From contig NZ_JALOAN010000039.1 in assembly GCF_023228785.1 (NCBI RefSeq), forward strand, positions 1-19,922: 19,922 nucleotides of DNA. Reading direction: 5' to 3'. This stretch comes from Sulfurimonas sp. Lineage in GTDB: Bacteria; Campylobacterota; Campylobacteria; Campylobacterales; Sulfurimonadaceae. A program made the position numbers and the translations under genes. The notes beneath the pieces were generated by a model, which saw only the letters and a program-made list of their open reading frames with translations, was not told the DNA's origin and did not search any database. This document shows, in pieces, positions 16,901 to 19,922 of the stretch (position 1 is the first letter of the stretch; each line of letters begins with the position of its first letter).

Positions 16901-16964
16901 GCAGTTTATGAGTCTTACAGAAGAGAACCAAAAAGAGTTGCAAGGTTTAAAGTTTGCAAATTGA
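13923..16964 (+). CDS. hsdR: Type I restriction endonuclease subunit HsdR
   Basis: HsdR is the motor and nuclease of the type I complex. It translocates DNA with ATP and cuts at a distance from unmodified sites. The 1013-aa length is normal. The N-terminal nuclease domain has D149 in VPDITLFVNG and E163-C-K165 (ECKAP), the PD-(D/E)xK core. The translocase shows Walker A QGSGKS (G312 to S316), DEAH at 411-414 (LIDEAHRTQYSKFG), AFTGTP about 24 residues later, and the arginine-finger motif QAIARVNRTYEGK in the second RecA-like domain. A long helical C-terminal region (about 700-1013) would contact HsdM/HsdS. The AGAGGG ribosome-binding site is 5 bases before ATG. It is separated from hsdS by about 4 kb of accessory genes. 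Its stop overlaps the next start by 11 bases. All key residues are present. Confidence 0.96.
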   Translation: MSSWIREAAFVEDKFLEQLKSLGWDVLSISDRDNKHRTTNALLGRESFKDVILEDVLKSSLLKINGGWLIDEQVKEVINTLKNINHSSLFENNLASTSLLIENTSVDLNHTTGAKSPTVKYIDFVNIQNNHFLAVSQFLVEGAQTIVPDITLFVNGVPLVVIECKAPDITDPIAEGVKQLKRYMNTRGTEVGEGASKLFHTNAFVVVSCRTQAKSGTISSNLEHFLSWKDPYPKSLSEFGADEQDILVAGMLHPQNLLEIMRDFIVVMGSGRKRVKIVCRYQQYRAVKKTIKRILEAKTLEERNGIIWHTQGSGKSLTMVFLVKHSRGIEELQDYKILFIVDRSDLQEQLEETATLIGEEILVAANGNDLKKKLSNDVSNINMTMMQKFNDGEFEKINDGVDSSKVIVLIDEAHRTQYSKFGSALRQALPDAVKIAFTGTPVEKTLGSFGTYIDTYKIREAVEDGATVPIIYEGMTSNDTLENRGEFDAKFEDLFADLTPEQVEVIKQKYGTKGDILEAPKRVEAIAKHMVEHYIKNILPNGYKAQVVTSSRKAALLYNEAINKALQKYKDAIGELRSSVVISAKHNDNSDDFPKEYTTKTHKDKAVADFKKPLERSNLAFLVVSDMLLTGFDAPIEQVMYLDKKLTAHNLLQAIARVNRTYEGKTRGLIVDYYGVGAHLKEALANYEDEDVADVMQDFSEELTKLELSHRKVMQFFAQNGVDEINEHTLEDAVVMLGDEKLRAEFKMHYKEYTKLIDFILPHPIKGYLLGDVKILGLIKNEAHRRYRDEELLIEGVGEKVKKLINEHLVSKGIETKVRAISIFDDEFEETIEDRPDKAVASEMEHAIRYTIRINIDKDPHYYKSLAQKLEEIIANHKDEWDKLVEKLSKFKEDMVGGREILEVFEKIGCGVCMPFYDMLLSFYDEEIKEEQKDKIIKLIIDSIEMTTREIERVDFWGTTGENSRNRLQNYLVSLVADSKEKSLIKNISAIKEQFMSLTEENQKELQGLKFAN

Positions 16965-17622
16965 GTATGAGCTTATCCGTTCTAGTCGTAAAAGTATAGG
17001 TATCACAATAGAGCGAGATGCAAAAGTTGTAGTAAATGCTCCACATGCTTTGGACGAAGTAGAGATAGAAAAACACATCCATAAAAAAAGATTATGGATT
17101 TGGGAAAAATTGGCACTTAAAAACTCCATACAAGAAAACATAGTTCAAAAACAGTTTATTTCAGGTGAAAGCTTTAGCTATCTAGGGCGAAATTATAGAC
17201 TTAAAATTGTACAAGAGAGTAGTGAGCTTAAACTAAAAAATGGTTGGTTCACTCTTGGAGAGAAACAGCAAGTAAAAGCACAAGATATGTTTAAAGTGTG
17301 GTACAAAGAGCATCTAAAATCTAAAATAGATGAACGACTAAAGATAATATGTAAAGATGCAAATGTCCTAAAACCACATTTCAACATAATGGATCTAGGA
17401 TTTAGATGGGGTTCTTGTACAAAAGAAGGAACCTTAAACTTTAACTATAAAATCGCCATGGCGCCTATTGGCGTTATTGATTATATTATCACGCATGAGT
17501 TGGTGCATCTAAAAATCCATACGCACAATGAAAGATTTTGGAGAGAAGTATCTAAAATAATGCCAAACTATGAAGAGAAAAAAGTGTGGTTGAAGATAAA
17601 TGGGATGCTATTAGCTATTTGA
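16954..17622 (+). CDS. YgjP/DUF45-type zinc metallopeptidase-like protein
   Basis: This 222-aa protein is full length for the YgjP-like (DUF45, M48-like) family. The zinc-binding signature HELVH is at residues 181-185, in ITHELVHLKIHTHNERFW, the usual form of this family. RWGSCTKEGTLNFN at about 151-164 is another conserved block. No signal peptide or membrane helix is present, so it is cytoplasmic. The start is TTG, the only in-frame option near the family N-terminus, with AAGG at 16942-16945. It overlaps the last codons of hsdR by 11 bases. Genes of this family are often found directly after hsdR, but their role with type I enzymes is not established. Control of HsdR by proteolysis is a possible inference. 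Confidence 0.88.
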   Translation: MQIEYELIRSSRKSIGITIERDAKVVVNAPHALDEVEIEKHIHKKRLWIWEKLALKNSIQENIVQKQFISGESFSYLGRNYRLKIVQESSELKLKNGWFTLGEKQQVKAQDMFKVWYKEHLKSKIDERLKIICKDANVLKPHFNIMDLGFRWGSCTKEGTLNFNYKIAMAPIGVIDYIITHELVHLKIHTHNERFWREVSKIMPNYEEKKVWLKINGMLLAI

Positions 17623-17647
17623 TCATCGCTCATTTTTTTCTAATATA

Positions 17648-17666
17648 ATATTTAATTTTTAAATAT
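17648..17666. repeat. AT-only inverted repeat after the metallopeptidase gene
   Basis: ATATTTAA and TTAAATAT are separated by TTT. The stem is perfect but purely A-T, so it is weak. It may mark the end of the hsd transcript or be chance in AT-rich sequence. Confidence 0.35.
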
Positions 17667-17688
17667 AAAAAGAGGGGCTAAATTGAGA

Positions 17689-17704
17689 CCTATTTTAAAA
17701 TAGG
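17689..17704. promoter_or_regulatory. Perfect 16-bp palindrome at the -35 position of the helicase promoter
   Basis: CCTATTTTAAAATAGG is an exact palindrome ending 12 bases before the -10 box at 17717. It covers the place where a -35 element would lie. Such placement is typical of an operator for a dimeric repressor or of an activator site. The regulator is unknown. Confidence 0.55.
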
Positions 17705-17716
17705 AATAACTCTCAC

Positions 17717-17722
17717 TATAAT
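17717..17722 (+). promoter_or_regulatory. -10 box (TATAAT) of the DEAD-box helicase gene
   Basis: A consensus TATAAT in CTCACTATAATGCCC lies 43 bases before the chosen helicase ATG, giving a leader of about 35 bases. The ATG within this region at 17721 overlaps the promoter, which argues against it as the translation start. Confidence 0.6.
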
Positions 17723-17765
17723 GCCCTATCTACTAAAATACTTTTTACTAATAAGGAAGCCACAT

Positions 17766-19004
17766 ATGTCATTTTCTACACTTGGGTTATCAAAACCTAT
17801 ACAACTTGCTTTGCAAAAAAATAACTTCATAGAGCCAACTCCTATTCAAGAAAAAGTTATTCCACTTGTTCTAGAAGGTCATGATATTATGGCGATGGCT
17901 CAAACAGGAAGTGGAAAGAGTGCTAGTTTTGTTTTACCAACTTTAGAACTTTGGTCTAAAAGTAGAGGCGAAGGAAAAGCTAAAATCAAGGTGCTTGTTT
18001 TAACACCGACTAGAGAGTTGACCAAGCAAGTTGCAGAAGCTTTTAAGATTTTTGGGGCAAATTTAGAGCAAGAGCCTAAAGTTGTAAGTGTTATTGGTGG
18101 AGAGAGCATTGGCGATCAGCTCTATGAGATCCAACATGGGTGTGATATCTTAGTTGCAACTTCTGGGAGGTTTTTAGATGTTTTGAGTAAAAAACAGATG
18201 AACCTCTCACATATTGAGTTTTTCATCTTAGATGAAGCAGATAAGATGCTTAACTTGGGTTTTGCAGAGGAGCTTGAACTTGTTTTAGATGCCATTCCTA
18301 AAAAACGCCAAAACCTACTCTTCTCAGCAACTTATCCACAAAAGATGCAGGATATTGCTTCAAAAATCACACAAAACCCCATAGAAGTTAGTGTTAAAGA
18401 GACAGCGACAGTAGAGGCGATAAACCAAAGAGTTATCGAAGTTAACCGTGAAAATCGCGGACCACTCTTAAGAGCGTTGTTAAAAGATAATAAATGGGGT
18501 CTAGTGCTAGTTTTCATGGCAAACAAACGAGCAACTGATAACATAGCTGAGAAGTTTAGAAAGTATGGATTTGAAGCAGCTTCTTTTAACGGCGACTTAG
18601 AGCAAGAATCTAGGAGTGAAACACTTTTGGCGTTTAAAGAAAAAAAAGTAAACATACTTTTTGCAACTGATATAGCATCTCGTGGACTAGATATCAGCGA
18701 CATTGACTGTGTCATAAATTATGACTTACCTAGATCTCCTGCTGATTATATTCATAGGATAGGGCGAACGGCGCGCGCTGGTAAATCTGGAGTGGCAATA
18801 AGTTTTATAGATTATGAAGATATGGAACACTTTAAACTCATAGAAAAACGAAGTGATATAGAGTTAAGGCGAGAGAGTGTGGAAGGTTTTGCTTTAGTTG
18901 GAGAAGCACCTAAAAAGACAAAAGGTCCTGCTCCAGTAAAAGGAAAGGGCAAGAGTAAAAAAGACAAACTTAGAGAAAAAAAGCCCATTAAACACTCTCG
19001 ATAG
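17766..19004 (+). CDS. DEAD-box ATP-dependent RNA helicase (RhlE/DeaD-like)
   Basis: This 412-aa RNA helicase probably acts in RNA unwinding, ribosome assembly or mRNA decay. Its motifs in order are the Q-motif (F4 and Q28 in EPTPIQEK), motif I AQTGSGKS at 45-52, PTREL at 81-85, TSGR at 132-135, DEAD at 156-159, SAT at 187-189, TDIASRGLD at 301-309, and HRIGRTARAG at 330-339. The C-terminal 30 or so residues are strongly basic (KGKGKSKKDKLREKK) and suit RNA binding. The ATG at 17766 was chosen over 17721 because AAGGAAG lies 6 bases upstream, the helicase core begins right after it, and the upstream ATG sits in the -10 box. Phylogenetic placement among RhlE, DeaD and SrmB is not decided here. 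Confidence 0.95.
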   Translation: MSFSTLGLSKPIQLALQKNNFIEPTPIQEKVIPLVLEGHDIMAMAQTGSGKSASFVLPTLELWSKSRGEGKAKIKVLVLTPTRELTKQVAEAFKIFGANLEQEPKVVSVIGGESIGDQLYEIQHGCDILVATSGRFLDVLSKKQMNLSHIEFFILDEADKMLNLGFAEELELVLDAIPKKRQNLLFSATYPQKMQDIASKITQNPIEVSVKETATVEAINQRVIEVNRENRGPLLRALLKDNKWGLVLVFMANKRATDNIAEKFRKYGFEAASFNGDLEQESRSETLLAFKEKKVNILFATDIASRGLDISDIDCVINYDLPRSPADYIHRIGRTARAGKSGVAISFIDYEDMEHFKLIEKRSDIELRRESVEGFALVGEAPKKTKGPAPVKGKGKSKKDKLREKKPIKHSR

Positions 19005-19014
19005 CTTCATTTGT

Positions 19015-19020
19015 TATACT
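19015..19020 (+). promoter_or_regulatory. -10 box (TATACT) before the leader ORF and J-domain-like gene
   Basis: TGTTATACT, an extended -10-like element, follows the helicase stop by about 10 bases. It would start transcription about 25 bases before the leader ORF at 19052. Confidence 0.4.
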
Positions 19021-19051
19021 TTTAAAAATTTATTTGACGAGGATTGTTTTA

Positions 19052-19114
19052 GTGTATAAGAATGAAAACTACTTTGGTGAACTTACTAGCTCTATAGAGG
19101 CTTTTGTACTATGA
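19052..19114 (+). CDS. 20-codon leader ORF coupled to the J-domain-like gene
   Basis: This short ORF starts with GTG, has a good GAGGA site 8 bases upstream, encodes MYKNENYFGELTSSIEAFVL and stops with TGA that overlaps the downstream ATG as ATGA. It has no recognisable domain and is not rich in any single amino acid, so classical attenuation is not indicated. It may be a coupling leader or the remaining start of a truncated gene. Confidence 0.4.
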   Translation: MYKNENYFGELTSSIEAFVL

Positions 19115-19575
19115 GAAAAATTCTCGGATTTGCTCTTATTGCTTTAGGTATATTTTTAGAAATAACATGGTTAGGTATATGTTTTGGGAGTATTATTATT
19201 GGGGTGTTACTTCTGATATTTGCACCGAGAATACTGTTTTTTCCTTTTAACTTTTTCCTACTACTTGGTCTGCTTACAATGCAAGGCAAAAGCTACAAAT
19301 ACTACAGTGGTTATAAAAAGCAAGATTATAATCATACTAACTACAGAAATACACAGTCATCATTTAGCAATCTTGATAGATACTATGAAACACTTGAATC
19401 CTCTAAAGATGACTCTTTTGACACTATCAAAAAGAACTATAGACGGCTCATTAAAGAGTATCACTATGACTCTATTGCTAGTAAAGGATTGCCACAAGAT
19501 ATGTTGAAGTTTGCAGAGGTTAAAACTCAAGAGCTAAATGAAGCATATGCTGCCATCAAAGAGCTAAGAGGCTAA
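19111..19575 (+). CDS. Membrane-anchored J-domain-like protein with altered HPD motif
   Basis: This 154-aa protein has two hydrophobic segments at about residues 5-35 and 38-56, a Tyr/Gln/Asn-rich linker (about 60-85), and a C-terminal J-domain-like region at about 90-153 (YYETLESSKDDSFDTIKKNY, then YRRLIKEYH). J-domains stimulate DnaK ATPase through an HPD tripeptide. Here the position reads HYD (H118-Y119-D120), although the surrounding sequence, ending ELNEAYAAIK, fits the family well. Pro is normally essential, so DnaK stimulation may be weakened or lost. Both topology and role are inferred. The gene is coupled to the leader ORF and is followed 3 bases later by the AEC transporter gene. 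Confidence 0.75.
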   Translation: MRKILGFALIALGIFLEITWLGICFGSIIIGVLLLIFAPRILFFPFNFFLLLGLLTMQGKSYKYYSGYKKQDYNHTNYRNTQSSFSNLDRYYETLESSKDDSFDTIKKNYRRLIKEYHYDSIASKGLPQDMLKFAEVKTQELNEAYAAIKELRG

Positions 19576-19578
19576 TAT

Positions 19579-19922
19579 ATGGAAAATTTTGCACTTATTA
19601 TTAGTGCTATATTTATAGGCTACATCATTAGTAAACGAGATATCTTTGCAATAAATACTCCACTAATTTTGAATCAGTTTATCATTTATATCTCAATTCC
19701 TGCTCTTATTTTACTTAAAGTTCCAAAACTCTCTTTCTCATTTGAGATTTTTATACCTGTTTTTATAGCGTGGATAGTTTTAATTACAAGTGCTTTAGCT
19801 GTCTTTTTTCTCTGTAAAATATTTGCATTTTCAAAAGAGGTAACAGGTTCTTTGATGTTAGTTGGAGTACTTGGAAATACCACATATCTAGGTATTCCAA
19901 TCGTAGAAGCCTACTTTGGGAC
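19579..19922 (+). CDS. AEC-family (auxin efflux carrier-like) membrane transporter, 5' part
   Basis: The first 114 codons are present and the window edge cuts the rest. The sequence MENFALIISAIFIGYIISKRDIF followed by LNQFIIYISIPALIL is characteristic of the Mem_trans/AEC family, which usually has about 300-320 residues and ten membrane helices. Hydrophobic segments lie at about 4-18, 29-46 and 57-80. The phrase LVGVLGNTTYLGIPIV at about 93-108 is the family's conserved helix break. An AAGAGG site lies 7 bases before the ATG. Substrates in bacteria include malonate, malate and other small organic compounds, but this one cannot be specified. Confidence 0.85.
   Translation, partial: MENFALIISAIFIGYIISKRDIFAINTPLILNQFIIYISIPALILLKVPKLSFSFEIFIPVFIAWIVLITSALAVFFLCKIFAFSKEVTGSLMLVGVLGNTTYLGIPIVEAYFG

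Noticed and set aside
17648..17666. AT-only inverted repeat as an intrinsic terminator
   Set aside because: The stem has no G-C pair and no following T-tract on the + strand, so it is unlikely to terminate transcription.
17721..17765. N-terminal extension of the DEAD-box helicase from ATG 17721
   Set aside because: That ATG overlaps the TATAAT -10 box, has no ribosome-binding site, and the extension is not family-like; ATG 17766 has AAGGAAG.
17760..17769. CACATA near the helicase start as a copy of the tRNA 3' end (att site)
   Set aside because: Only about six bases match the tRNA T-arm region; this is chance length in AT-rich DNA.
19220..19507. Second + strand ORF inside the J-domain-like gene
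   Set aside because: It is an out-of-frame shadow, with low-complexity Ile/Thr composition and no domain.

Overview
The window is AT-rich, densely coded DNA, and every credible gene lies on the + strand. Short spacings and start/stop overlaps are common. Base composition, TATAAT-type -10 boxes without an obvious -35, and housekeeping proteins such as RsmH and the DEAD-box helicase suggest a Campylobacterota (Epsilonproteobacteria) chromosome, perhaps Sulfurimonas-like. This assignment rests on family resemblance only, with no database comparison.

Left flank (1-4522): rsmH (16S rRNA methyltransferase), a small FtsL-like membrane protein overlapping it, and a full-length RND efflux pump inner-membrane protein. 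A tRNA with anticodon CAT and an encoded CCA end follows, with its own promoter and a hairpin in its leader.

Accessory island (about 4523-17622): a defence-type cluster lies between the tRNA and a DEAD-box helicase gene. It carries a 503-aa Fic AMP-transferase, then a complete type I restriction-modification set (hsdM, hsdS and, after an insertion, hsdR). A YgjP-type metallopeptidase overlaps the end of hsdR. Between hsdS and hsdR lie a 395-aa protein coupled to hsdS that carries a HEPN ribonuclease-like R-x4-H motif, a chain of small mosaic ORFs, and a second, complete Fic protein. The mosaic ORFs are pieces of an AlbA_2/ATP-binding regulator, a RhuM-family N-terminus and an internally deleted Abi_2 protein. 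A 40-bp tandem repeat sits between the second fic gene and hsdR. No integrase, transposase or duplicated att site was seen.

Right flank (17623-19922): a DEAD-box RNA helicase behind a promoter whose upstream element is a perfect 16-bp palindrome, a 20-codon leader ORF coupled to a membrane-anchored J-domain-like protein whose HPD motif reads HYD, and the 5' part of an AEC-family transporter gene cut by the window edge.

How the genes may work together: HsdM, HsdS and HsdR would modify and restrict DNA. The HEPN-like protein, the Abi_2 remnant and the two Fic proteins are toxin-like or abortive-infection-like functions in the same cluster. A layered defence locus, comparable in principle to PrrC beside EcoprrI, is the most interesting reading. 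The HEPN-like gene at 9823-11010 is the best candidate for an undescribed component.
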